The notes: a model not told the origin generated them from the sequence alone. DNA of 7,112 bases from JBOGED01 sp050743625 (GCA_050743625.1 JBOGED010000590.1:1-7112); one strand, 5' to 3'. Shown: positions 1-7,067, counted from the stretch's first letter. Numbers and translations are program-made.

Positions 1-6
1 CAGGGT

Positions 7-291
7 TCAATGCCAGCCTGGGCGCTCGGGTCGGGTGGCGGATCGGTACAGCTCCTCTTCGATCCGCTCGGTACGGATGAGCAGCTCGGCGAGAGCCTTG
101 CTCGCCCACGACGCGAGGCGCAGGGCCGCGCCGGCGATGAAGGTCAGCACCCATGCGACGATGGCGAAGCCTTCGTCACCGGCTCGGAAGAGCAGCGCGC
201 CCGCGATCACCCCGGCGAGCCCGGCGGCCCACACGAGGGCATCGGCCATGCGCGCGGCCGTCAGCAGCTCGCGCGGGCGGATGGTGTCCAT
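7..291 (-). CDS. Small two-helix membrane protein, unknown function
   Basis: This 94-residue protein is not one I recognise. Residues about 16-36 and 42-61 form two hydrophobic helices joined by a short charged turn (RAGDEG), so it should be an integral membrane hairpin. The C-terminal third (about 63-85) is an amphipathic, charged helix rich in Glu and Arg, probably cytoplasmic, followed by a short Pro/Arg tail. The ATG at 291 is chosen because an AAGGAG ribosome-binding site lies 5 nt upstream (296-301). The open frame extends further upstream, but into the dgt homologue and without a comparable signal. The gene diverges from dgt with 49 bp between the starts, and a TACCAT -10 candidate (330-325) fits its promoter. 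It may be one of the small membrane proteins common in actinobacteria; no function can be inferred. Confidence 0.7.
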   Translation of the reverse strand: MDTIRPRELLTAARMADALVWAAGLAGVIAGALLFRAGDEGFAIVAWVLTFIAGAALRLASWASKALAELLIRTERIEEELYRSATRPERPGWH

Positions 292-324
292 GACGACTCC
301 TTCGCCGGACCAGTCCAGACCCCG

Positions 325-334
325 ATGGTACGAT
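325..334. promoter_or_regulatory. Overlapping divergent -10 elements (small membrane gene and dgt)
   Basis: The plus strand carries TACGAT at 329-334, 6 nt ahead of the GTG at 341, the spacing expected for a leaderless mRNA starting at the first base of dgt. The minus strand carries TACCAT at 330-325, which would start the transcript of the divergent gene near 318 and leave a leader containing its AAGGAG site. The two hexamers share the bases T329-A330, so both promoters could hardly be occupied at once. No good -35 hexamer is visible for either (best about 3-4 of 6 matches), so this is inferred from position and the TANNNT pattern. Confidence 0.4.
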
Positions 335-340
335 CGTGCT

Positions 341-1345
341 GTGAATCTCACCCCCCGGGCGCGGGAGCGCACGGAAGAGCTCGAGCGGGCGAGCCTTTCC
401 ACGTGGGCAACACTGGCGGTCGAGACGAAGGGTCGGGACCGCGAGGAGGGGCCAGACCACCTTCGAACGGCGTTCCAACAGGACTGCGAGCGGATCCTCG
501 CGAGCGCCGCCTTCCGGAGGCTGCGGAGCAAGACGCAGAGCCTCCTGAAGCCGGAGGCCGAGGGCCCGCGGATGCGGATTGCCCACGCGCTGAGCGTCAG
601 CCACCTGGCTCGCACGATCGCGCGCGCGTTGCGCCTCAACGAGGACCTCGCTGAGGCGATCTCACTGGGTCATGACCTGGGAGCCACGGCCTTCGCGACC
701 GCCGGCGAAGAGGCCCTCTCGGTGTTCGGCTCCGCCCCGTTCCGGCACAACGAGCAAGGGCTCCGGGTTGTCGAGCAGCTCGAGGGCGGCGGCACGGGCC
801 TCAACCTGACCTGGGAGGTCCGGGACGGGATCCTCAGCCACTCCGCTGACGCGCCCTTACCCGCCACCGTCGAGGGGCAGATCGTGCGGCTCGCGGGGCG
901 CATCGTCGCCTTGACCGACGAGCTCGACGACGCCCTCCGGATGGGTATCTGCCTGCCCGCGGATCTTCCCCCCGACGTCCGTCACGTGCTCGGCGACACC
1001 CAAGCGCAGCGGCGTGGCACGCTGGTCCGCGCTGTCGTCGACGAATCGATGGACGCGCCTGAGGTCACGATGAGCACCCAGGCCGCTCGGGTGCTCGACA
1101 CCCTCGAGGAGTTCATCACCGAACGGATCCACGCTCGCGCGCCCGAGCTCAGTGAGCGCGCCCGCAGCATCCACTGCCTCCGCAGCCTCGTCGTCTTCTA
1201 CCTCGACAACCCCGACCGGCTGCCCTCCATCCACCGTGGGGACTTGCCGCCGCTCGTCCGCGCCCTCGACTTCGTCTCTGGACTGACGGACGTGCAGGCG
1301 CTGCAGCTGTTCCAACGCCTCCTCCTTCCGAACGCGGCCACGTAA
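341..1345 (+). CDS. dgt: dGTPase-like HD-domain protein with degenerate active site
   Basis: This 334-residue protein is homologous to bacterial deoxyguanosinetriphosphate triphosphohydrolases, which cut dGTP to deoxyguanosine and tripolyphosphate. Family landmarks are present in order: RTAFQQDCERI (42-52), ASAAFRRLRSKTQ (54-66), the first metal His in RMRIAHALSV (H82), GHDLG (H111, D112), FRHNEQGLRVVEQLE (134-148), GLNLTWEVRDGI (153-164) and TVEGQIVR (176-183). Several active-site positions differ. The usual HDLGHTPFGHAGE is HDLGATAFATAGE here, losing both histidines, and the fourth metal ligand, Asp in the usual SDRIAYINHDIDDA, is Gly186 in AGRIVALTDELDDA. The frame is intact and well conserved, so this looks like divergence under selection, not decay. 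I chose GTG 341 over ATG 281 or 290 because homology begins just after it, it avoids overlapping the divergent gene, and a -10 sits 6 nt upstream. It precedes dnaG by 74 bp. The family is secure; catalytic activity is doubtful. Confidence 0.88.
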   Translation: MNLTPRARERTEELERASLSTWATLAVETKGRDREEGPDHLRTAFQQDCERILASAAFRRLRSKTQSLLKPEAEGPRMRIAHALSVSHLARTIARALRLNEDLAEAISLGHDLGATAFATAGEEALSVFGSAPFRHNEQGLRVVEQLEGGGTGLNLTWEVRDGILSHSADAPLPATVEGQIVRLAGRIVALTDELDDALRMGICLPADLPPDVRHVLGDTQAQRRGTLVRAVVDESMDAPEVTMSTQAARVLDTLEEFITERIHARAPELSERARSIHCLRSLVVFYLDNPDRLPSIHRGDLPPLVRALDFVSGLTDVQALQLFQRLLLPNAAT

Positions 1346-1349
1346 CTTT

Positions 1350-1379
1350 CGGACAAGCCGCGCGCGCACGCCGTACACT
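1350..1379 (+). promoter_or_regulatory. Possible promoter for dnaG-rpoD
   Basis: In the 74-bp gap between dgt and dnaG, a TACACT -10 candidate (1374-1379) lies 18 bp after CGGACA (1350-1355), which matches TTGACA at 4 of 6 positions. Transcription would start near 1386. This would let dnaG-rpoD be expressed separately from dgt, although read-through is also possible because no terminator is visible in the gap. Confidence 0.35.
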
Positions 1380-1419
1380 CCGTTGCGTTCGTACGACTCG
1401 GGGGACAGAAAGGGGGCGG

Positions 1420-3246
1420 ATGCGCGGTCGCATCGTCGAGGAAGACATTCACGCATTGCGCGAGCGTGCCGATCTTGCGGCGATCGTGGCCGAGTACACG
1501 TCCCTGCAACGGGCTGGCGGCGGCCGGCTCAAGGGGCTCTGCCCGTTCCACCAAGAGAAGACCCCCTCGTTCACCGTCGATCCCGCGCGCGGCGTCTTTC
1601 ATTGCTTTGGCTGCAACAAGGGCGGCGACCTCTATGAGTTCGTCCAAGCGCTCGAGGCGCTCACGTTTCCCGAGGCGGTCGAGCGCGTCGCCCGCACGGT
1701 CGGCTACGAGCTCCGGTACGCCGAGCTGCGTCCGGGCGAGCGGAAAGCCCTCGGGCGCCGCACTCGTCTCACCGACGCGCTCGGCGAGGCGGCACGGTTC
1801 TACGAACGGCAGCTGGACGGCCCTGACGGGGCAGCGGCACGCGCGTATCTGGCCACACGCGGCGTCGACGAGGCCGCCGCGCGGCACTTCGGGCTCGGAT
1901 GGGCGCCCGATCGCTGGGACGCGCTCGTCCGCCACCTGCAACAACACGGCCTCGAGCCACGCGAGCTCGTCGACGCGGGGCTGGCGGCCCAAGGGTCGCG
2001 GGGGATGATCGACCGCTTCCGGGGACGGGTGACGTTCCCGATCCACGACCGAGCCGGCCGTGACGTGGTCGCCTTCGGGGGCCGGACCCTGCCCGGGGTC
2101 GAGCTACGGACGGATGGCCGGAACGGGGTGCCTCCCAAGTACATCAACTCGTCCGAGTCGCCCGTGTACAAGAAGTCAGAGACGCTCTACGGGCTGGCCT
2201 GGGCACGCACCGAGATCGTCCGCCGCAACGCCGCCCTCGTCGTCGAGGGCTACATGGACGTGATCGGGCTGCACCTGGCCGGCGCCCGCCACGCCGTCGC
2301 GACCTGCGGCACCGCCCTGACCACCGACCACTTCCGCCAGCTCGAGCGCTTCGGGCCGCGCGTCATCCTCGCGCTCGACGCCGACGAGGCCGGGTTCGCC
2401 GCCGCCGACCGCGCGCGTACCCTCGCCGAAGAGGTGGGGATCCGTGAGCTCGCGGTCCTCCCCCTGCCGCACGGCAAGGATCCCGCGGATCTCGCCGAGG
2501 GCGGCGCGAGCGCGGTCGAGACGGCGCTGGACGCCGCGAAAACCGCGGTCGAGTTCCAGCTCGAGCACCTGCTCCGAGGTGCCGACGTCACGACCCCTGA
2601 GGCCCAAGCCGAGGCCTTCCGGCGGACCTTCCCGCTGCTGTCCCGGATCGGCGACCGCTTCCTTCGCTACCGCTACATCCGCGACGTTGTGGCTCCCGCC
2701 GTCGGGTTGTCCGCAGACCTCATCGAACGCGAGCTCGACACCGTCACCCCTTCCGGGCCCGATCGCGCGCGGCCGCGGCCGGTCGCTCGCCAACCCGCCA
2801 GGCCGCGTGCCGCGAGCCCCCAGGTACGCCTTGAGCGTGAGGTGCTTCGTACCGCCCTGCAAACCCCCGAGCTGCTCGGAGCGGAGTGGGAACAGCTCGA
2901 ACCATCCGACTTCACCTTTCCGCTCGGGCGCGAGCTGTTCGCCGCGATCAGAGCGGGCAAGCGTGGAAATCTCGACGCCATCCTCGCGGCGATGCCCGAT
3001 GAGGATGTGCGCTCCCGGGTCCGCGCGCTCGCCTTAAGCGACGCAACCATCGAAGGCGCCGGAAAAGCGCGCGAGTTGGTGCGAGACTTGCTGGCAGCCG
3101 GCCTATCCCGGCGGCTTGACGAGGTGCGTGGGGAGCTCGCCCGCGTGCACGAGCAGCTGGACCCCTCGCAACGGCGGACGCTGATGGCTCGACAGCTGGA
3201 CCTCGAGCGGCAGCGCCGCGACCTGCTCGAAGGGAAGGACGCTTGA
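1420..3246 (+). CDS. dnaG: DNA primase DnaG
   Basis: This 608-residue protein is the replicative primase, which makes the short RNA primers for lagging-strand and initiation synthesis at the fork with the DnaB helicase. The N-terminal CHC2 zinc ribbon is complete: C41 and H44 (GLCPFH), C62 and C65 (FHCFGC). The catalytic core follows, with the TOPRIM acidic motif EGYMDV (E276, D280) and the metal-binding LDADEAG (D320, D322). A low-complexity Arg/Pro/Ala linker (about 450-470) leads to a C-terminal helical DnaB-interaction domain (about 472-608). Length is normal for the family. The ATG at 1420 follows AGGGGG at 1411-1416; the 3-nt spacing is short, but MRGRIVEEDI is a typical primase N-terminus. 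The rpoD GTG begins one base after the TGA, indicating a shared transcript. No key residue is missing. Confidence 0.97.
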   Translation: MRGRIVEEDIHALRERADLAAIVAEYTSLQRAGGGRLKGLCPFHQEKTPSFTVDPARGVFHCFGCNKGGDLYEFVQALEALTFPEAVERVARTVGYELRYAELRPGERKALGRRTRLTDALGEAARFYERQLDGPDGAAARAYLATRGVDEAAARHFGLGWAPDRWDALVRHLQQHGLEPRELVDAGLAAQGSRGMIDRFRGRVTFPIHDRAGRDVVAFGGRTLPGVELRTDGRNGVPPKYINSSESPVYKKSETLYGLAWARTEIVRRNAALVVEGYMDVIGLHLAGARHAVATCGTALTTDHFRQLERFGPRVILALDADEAGFAAADRARTLAEEVGIRELAVLPLPHGKDPADLAEGGASAVETALDAAKTAVEFQLEHLLRGADVTTPEAQAEAFRRTFPLLSRIGDRFLRYRYIRDVVAPAVGLSADLIERELDTVTPSGPDRARPRPVARQPARPRAASPQVRLEREVLRTALQTPELLGAEWEQLEPSDFTFPLGRELFAAIRAGKRGNLDAILAAMPDEDVRSRVRALALSDATIEGAGKARELVRDLLAAGLSRRLDEVRGELARVHEQLDPSQRRTLMARQLDLERQRRDLLEGKDA

Positions 3247-3247
3247 C

Positions 3248-4495
<1,248 letters not shown>

Positions 4496-4535
4496 CCTGT
4501 ATCGGCCGTACATATCCGAACTCTTTCTCACGCGT

Positions 4536-4574
4536 CTATCACTCCAAAGCGGGGCAATTTTTAGGGAGTGATAG
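4536..4574 (+). promoter_or_regulatory. Inverted repeat covering the ribosome-binding site of the next gene
   Basis: CTATCACTCC (4536-4545) and GGAGTGATAG (4565-4574) are perfect 10-bp inverted arms separated by 19 nt. The 3' arm contains most of the AGGGAG ribosome-binding site (4563-4568) of the gene starting at 4578. As RNA the hairpin would sequester that site; as DNA the arms could be a dyad operator for a repressor. No T-run follows the 3' arm, so it is a poor candidate for the rpoD terminator. The repeat is visible directly; its role is inferred. Confidence 0.6.
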
Positions 4575-4577
4575 CAG

Positions 4578-4901
4578 ATGTTAGACATATCATTAGAGGG
4601 ATTTTTCTGGGGAGCATTCATCGCGCTCGTCCTGTCGGGCGTGGGATGGCAAGGGTGGGCACGGATTGGCACGGGTGTACTTGGGCTTGGCCTGTTTCCT
4701 GAATGGATTCTGTTGCTCGCCGGTGGGACCGCCGATCTGATCGCCGAAACTCCGGAAACAGTCGCGACCCGGTCAGTGGCTCTTATCATTATTGCCGCCA
4801 CGATCCTCTGGTTCGTTATCGGCAGGGTGAACGCCGAGCGGGGACGCGCGCATTTCGACGCCCAGAAGGCTTGGAACAGCAGGAAAGACTACCGGCAATA
4901 G
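4578..4901 (+). CDS. Small three-helix membrane protein, unknown function
   Basis: This 107-residue protein is not recognised. Hydrophobic stretches at about 9-24, 28-50 and 66-82 predict three membrane helices; the C-terminal 24 residues are charged and soluble (NAERGRAHFDAQK and onward). The ATG at 4578 is supported by AGGGAG at 4563-4568 with 9-nt spacing. That site lies within one arm of a perfect inverted repeat, suggesting control of translation or transcription. The first 15 codons are unusually AT-rich for this window, with TTA leucine at codons 2 and 6 and ATA at codon 4; dgt, dnaG and the MBL gene each contain at least one TTA, so TTA alone is not proof of transfer. It follows rpoD by 82 bp and converges on tRNA-Asn. 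It may be a recent acquisition or a lineage-specific gene; no function can be assigned. Confidence 0.65.
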   Translation: MLDISLEGFFWGAFIALVLSGVGWQGWARIGTGVLGLGLFPEWILLLAGGTADLIAETPETVATRSVALIIIAATILWFVIGRVNAERGRAHFDAQKAWNSRKDYRQ

Positions 4902-4924
4902 CCTCTCGGGCAGACGGGGACAGT

Positions 4925-4950
4925 GCAGGGTGGGACCCATCCGCCCCTGC
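4925..4950. terminator. Hairpin between convergent membrane gene and tRNA-Asn
   Basis: GCAGGG (4925-4930) pairs with CCCTGC (4945-4950), with two further G-C pairs possible inside the loop, and an outer GCCTC/GAGGC pair (4901-4905 with 4954-4958) could extend it. It sits between the 3' ends of a plus-strand gene (stop at 4901) and the minus-strand tRNA (3' end at 4977), where a shared terminator is expected. There is no T-run on either side, so classical intrinsic termination is not evident. Confidence 0.3.
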
Positions 4951-4976
4951 GGTGAGGCCTTGCGGGCCGAAGAAAG

Positions 4977-5050
4977 CTCCGGGGGTGGGACTCGAACCCA
5001 CAACATCTCGGTTAACAGCCGAGCGCAACTGCCAATTGTGCTACCCCGGA
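4977..5050 (-). tRNA. tRNA-Asn (anticodon GTT)
   Basis: Read on the minus strand, the 74-nt cloverleaf has an acceptor stem TCCGGGG/CCCCGGA (7 bp), an anticodon stem CTCGG/CCGAG enclosing the loop CTGTTAA with anticodon GTT (Asn), a variable loop ATGTT, and a T-arm GTGGG-TTCGAGT-CCCAC. The discriminator base is G, and CCA is not encoded, since the next bases are C, T, T. The D-stem is weak: three pairs (GCA with TGC) and a C-T mismatch at the fourth, with a 9-nt D-loop. This is tolerable but worth noting. It decodes AAC and AAU. It lies downstream of dnaG-rpoD, and from memory an Asn tRNA near dnaG is also seen in other actinobacteria. A TACAGT -10 candidate lies at 5105-5100 without a clear -35. 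Confidence 0.95.
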
Positions 5051-5053
5051 TCA

Positions 5054-5095
5054 CTACCCACACCCCACAGCGCATGGCTGCACGGTGCGTGGTAG
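5054..5095. repeat. Compound imperfect hairpin upstream of tRNA-Asn
   Basis: CTACC (5054-5058) pairs with GGTAG (5091-5095), continues imperfectly inward (CACACC against GGTGCGT), and encloses CAGC (5068-5071) with GCTG (5077-5080) around a 5-nt loop. The element starts 3 bp upstream of the mature tRNA 5' end and would form the tRNA precursor leader if transcription begins at the TACAGT element near 5100. No T-run is present. A role in processing is only a possibility. Confidence 0.3.
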
Positions 5096-5179
5096 CGCAA
5101 CTGTAGCTCACCGCCGGACACTCGCGCACGTGCTTTGCTGTCCGAATTGACGGGTCCGGCACGCCGGGGACTGCCGCCC

Positions 5180-5185
5180 TACCGT
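5180..5185 (+). promoter_or_regulatory. -10 element giving a leaderless MBL transcript
   Basis: TACCGT matches the TANNNT pattern and is followed by 7 nt and then the ATG at 5193, so transcription would start on or next to the start codon. There is no ribosome-binding site at a usable distance (the AAGG at 5187-5190 is only 2 nt from the ATG), which fits a leaderless mRNA. No convincing -35 lies 16-18 bp upstream; TTGACG at 5147-5152 is too far (27 bp). Confidence 0.4.
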
Positions 5186-5192
5186 TAAGGTC

Positions 5193-5906
5193 ATGGAGAT
5201 CGTCGAGCTGCGGCCGAACCTGCACATGCTCCTGCTGCGCTTTGGGCAAGCGTATCTGTGGCGCGATCGAGACTCGTTGACGCTCATCGATACCGGCATC
5301 GCCGGCTCGGGCGCGGACATCGCGCAGGCGATCACCGGCTTGGGTCTCCGAACAGGTGACCTGCGCCGCGTCGTGCTGACCCACTTCCACAACGACCATG
5401 CCGGGTCGGCAGCCGAGGTCCGCGGATGGGGCGAGGTAGCCGTGCTCGCGCATAGGCGAGACGCACCCGTCATCCGCGGCGACACACCCGGCCCGCCGCC
5501 GGTTCTCACGGACGCCGAGCAGCCGCTGTACGAGCGGGTGGCGAGCGGTTTACCGCCCGCGCCGCCGGCCGTCGTCGACCAAGAGCTAGAGGACGGGCAG
5601 GTGATCGATTTCGGCGGTGGCGCGCGGGTGATCGCGAGCCCGGGCCATACCGCTGGCAGCATCGCGCTCTACTTGCCTCAGGCCGGCGTGCTGTTCGCCG
5701 GCGACATCGCCGCACACGTTGACGGCCAGCTCATCCTCGGACCGTTCAACGTCGATCGCGCCCAGGCCCGCCGCTCCTTCCGTAGGCTGACTCAGCAAGA
5801 CGCGGACGTGGTGTGCTTCGGCCACGGCGACCCGATCGTCGACTCGCGCGCGTCGCCGTGGCGCGCCGCGGCCGCTCAGCTCTCCGTGCCTGATCCACTG
5901 GCATAG
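5193..5906 (+). CDS. Metallo-beta-lactamase-fold hydrolase
   Basis: This 237-residue protein carries the full set of metal ligands of the MBL hydrolase superfamily. THFHNDHAG gives H64, H66, D68 and H69; SPGHTAGS gives H152; FAGDIA gives D171 as bridging ligand; and FGHGDP gives H211. A dinuclear, usually zinc, site should therefore be intact. The order and spacing resemble the glyoxalase II-like branch of cytoplasmic hydrolases acting on thioesters or other esters, but the substrate cannot be read from the sequence. A Pro-rich insert (about 98-126, ending in PPAPPAVVDQ) lies between the HxHxDH motif and H152. There is no signal peptide. The ATG at 5193 is chosen because the homology starts there and a -10 lies 7 nt upstream. 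It appears monocistronic: tRNA-Asn upstream is on the other strand, and the downstream oxidoreductase remnant converges on it. Confidence 0.9.
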   Translation: MEIVELRPNLHMLLLRFGQAYLWRDRDSLTLIDTGIAGSGADIAQAITGLGLRTGDLRRVVLTHFHNDHAGSAAEVRGWGEVAVLAHRRDAPVIRGDTPGPPPVLTDAEQPLYERVASGLPPAPPAVVDQELEDGQVIDFGGGARVIASPGHTAGSIALYLPQAGVLFAGDIAAHVDGQLILGPFNVDRAQARRSFRRLTQQDADVVCFGHGDPIVDSRASPWRAAAAQLSVPDPLA

Positions 5907-5909
5907 CGC

Positions 5910-5933
5910 CACCGGCCCTCGCGCGGCCAGGTG
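5910..5933. terminator. Hairpin between convergent MBL gene and oxidoreductase remnant
   Basis: CACCGGCC (5910-5917) pairs with GGCCAGGTG (5925-5933) as an 8-bp stem with one bulged A (5929) and a 7-nt loop, four bases after the MBL stop codon. Immediately next to it is the 12-base perfect palindrome TGAGTCGACTCA (5932-5943). Position between convergent genes suits a bidirectional terminator, but no T-run is present. Confidence 0.35.
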
Positions 5934-5940
5934 AGTCGAC

Positions 5941-6768
5941 TCAGGAAGCGGCCGATGCGCGACCTTGCTCGGGTCCTCGGTCATGACGTAGTCGTACAGG
6001 GCAATCGGGATGCCGAACGAGTACGTCGGGTAGGCGTGGATGGAGCCGACGATCGCGTCGACGGTCAGGTCGTGATTCATCGCGAGCGTCAGCTCGCCCG
6101 CACACGCGCCCGCGATGTGGCAGCCAATCAGCCGGCGGCGGTCGTCGATCAGGAACTTCATGAGCCCGGTGGGATCTTGATCGGTGACCGCCCGTTCGTT
6201 TGTGGGTGTAGGGAAAGCGCACGACGCTGCAGGTCTGGCCGGCCTGGCCCCTTCCTCGGTCATGCCGACGTGGGCGATCTCGGTGTCCGTGAACGTGAAC
6301 GTGAACGTGACCATGGAAGGTGGCCTGGTATCCGGCGTAATGGGTGAACTGTGGGCTGCCCACGACGTCCCACCCAAGCGCTCACACCTTGCCAGCGCCC
6401 TCCGCCCCCACGCTCGTCGCCTCGGTGTTGAACCGCAGGTCGATGCCCTCGCGGGCGAACTGGCGCTCTGCGTCGTCCGTGGGGATCAGGGGCGGGCCGC
6501 GCTGCAGGACGGTGGCCTCAGAGCCAAGGCGGCGCCAGCTCAACACCGATGGGGCCGCCGCCGATCACCGGCGGGGTAGGCCTTCAGGTCGAACGCGTCC
6601 TCGCTGGTCAGATAGCCCGCCTCGGCCAGCCCCTCGATGGCGGCACGAACGGGCGGCTGCCTGTGACGATACGCATGTAGCCCCTGCCATGCCTCGTGTA
6701 GCGCGGGTGCTCTCCGATGTTGAAGCCTGGTCGAGCACATGCTCCCGTGAACGCACACCCGCCCTGCC
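5941..6768 (-). pseudogene. Decayed mercuric-reductase-like FAD/NAD(P) disulfide oxidoreductase
   Basis: Several conserved blocks of a class I pyridine nucleotide-disulfide oxidoreductase lie in correct order on the minus strand but in different frames. A damaged redox-active cysteine motif (GGCAFTGAC, about 6765-6735; the family has GGDCxxxGC) is followed by VTGSRPFVPPIEGLAEAGYL and SEDAFDL (about 6668-6580). After a frame change comes the NAD(P)-binding motif VIGGGPIGVELA (6568-6533). Another frame change leads to RRLGSEATVLQRGP, then AEGAGKV and a TGA at 6384-6382. DVVGSPQFTHYAGYQATF (about 6372-6316) follows, missing roughly the segment that normally joins them. A third frame change at the GTTCAC repeat leads to TDTEIAHVGMTEEGAR and the dimerisation domain ending SIHAYPTYSFGIPIALYDYV (to about 5980). 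Internal deletions and at least three frame breaks mean no functional enzyme. The family normally transfers electrons from NAD(P)H through FAD to a disulfide or metal substrate; exact specificity is unknown. The 3' end is not definable because the last frame stays open into the MBL gene antisense strand. Confidence 0.85.
6289..6312. repeat. GTGAAC hexamer tandem repeat
   Basis: Three perfect GTGAAC copies (6289-6306) are followed by a partial copy, GTGACC (6307-6312). On the minus strand this reads GTTCAC repeats, giving a Thr/Phe or His/Val alternation depending on frame. It lies exactly where the oxidoreductase remnant changes frame and where the family sequence between YQATF and VTFTD is missing, so repeat slippage or a deletion repaired at the repeat may have broken the gene. 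Confidence 0.8.
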
Positions 6769-6999
6769 GCAAGCTCGTTGTATGGAGCAGACACCGCCGC
6801 CCCACCCCCCTTGGCCGGTCGGCCCGACCCTGAACAAAATGCAACGTTATTCCCTTCCTAGCCCTGACGTCTCGGGCGAGTCCAGCTGGCCGATCTCGGC
6901 GATGGCGTGGCGCACCCGCTCGAGCCGCAACGCTCGGCGGTCGCCGCCTCGTGCGCGATCCGAGCTGCCTTGATCAGCGCCTTACCCTGAATCCACCAG

Positions 7000-7024
7000 G
7001 AAATGCGCGCCAACGCGCAATTTC
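7000..7024. repeat. GC-rich palindrome, copy 1
   Basis: GAAATGCGCG (7000-7009) and CGCGCAATTTC (7014-7024) form an inverted repeat around CCAA, with one extra A in the right arm. The 16-base core at 7004-7019 is, as its reverse complement, TGCGCGTTGGCGCGCA, which differs from the core of copy 2 at one base. No T-run follows, so it is not an obvious terminator. Confidence 0.75.
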
Positions 7025-7067
7025 TAGGGGTCCAGCAGCGGGCATCCCACGGATCGGCCAGTAGCTG

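Noticed and set aside
35..340. Upstream extension of the dgt frame, including ATGs at 281 and 290.
   Set aside because: It overlaps the divergent small gene, shows no homology to the family and has no ribosome-binding site; GTG 341 fits better.
2176..2862. Long minus-strand frame inside dnaG.
   Set aside because: It is antisense to the conserved primase core, has biased composition and no motif; typical high-GC shadow.
4499..4514. Near-palindrome GTATCGGCCGTAC after the rpoD stop as terminator.
   Set aside because: Only CGGCCG is symmetric; the flanks do not pair in register and there is no T-run.
4928..4991. Repeated GGGTGGGAC at 4928-4936 and in the tRNA 3' region (4983-4991) as possible att repeats.
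   Set aside because: Nine bases of G-rich sequence only 55 bp apart is too short and too close to define an integrated element.
5085..5160. A tRNA on the plus strand suggested by a D-arm-like sequence.
   Set aside because: No anticodon stem with a fitting loop, no TTCGA T-loop and no matching acceptor stem follow.
5586..6377. Long minus-strand open frame antisense to the MBL gene, joined to the oxidoreductase dimerisation domain.
   Set aside because: The part below about 5940 is antisense to a clearly coding gene with intact metal ligands; the open frame there is a product of high GC. Only the upper part carries family motifs.
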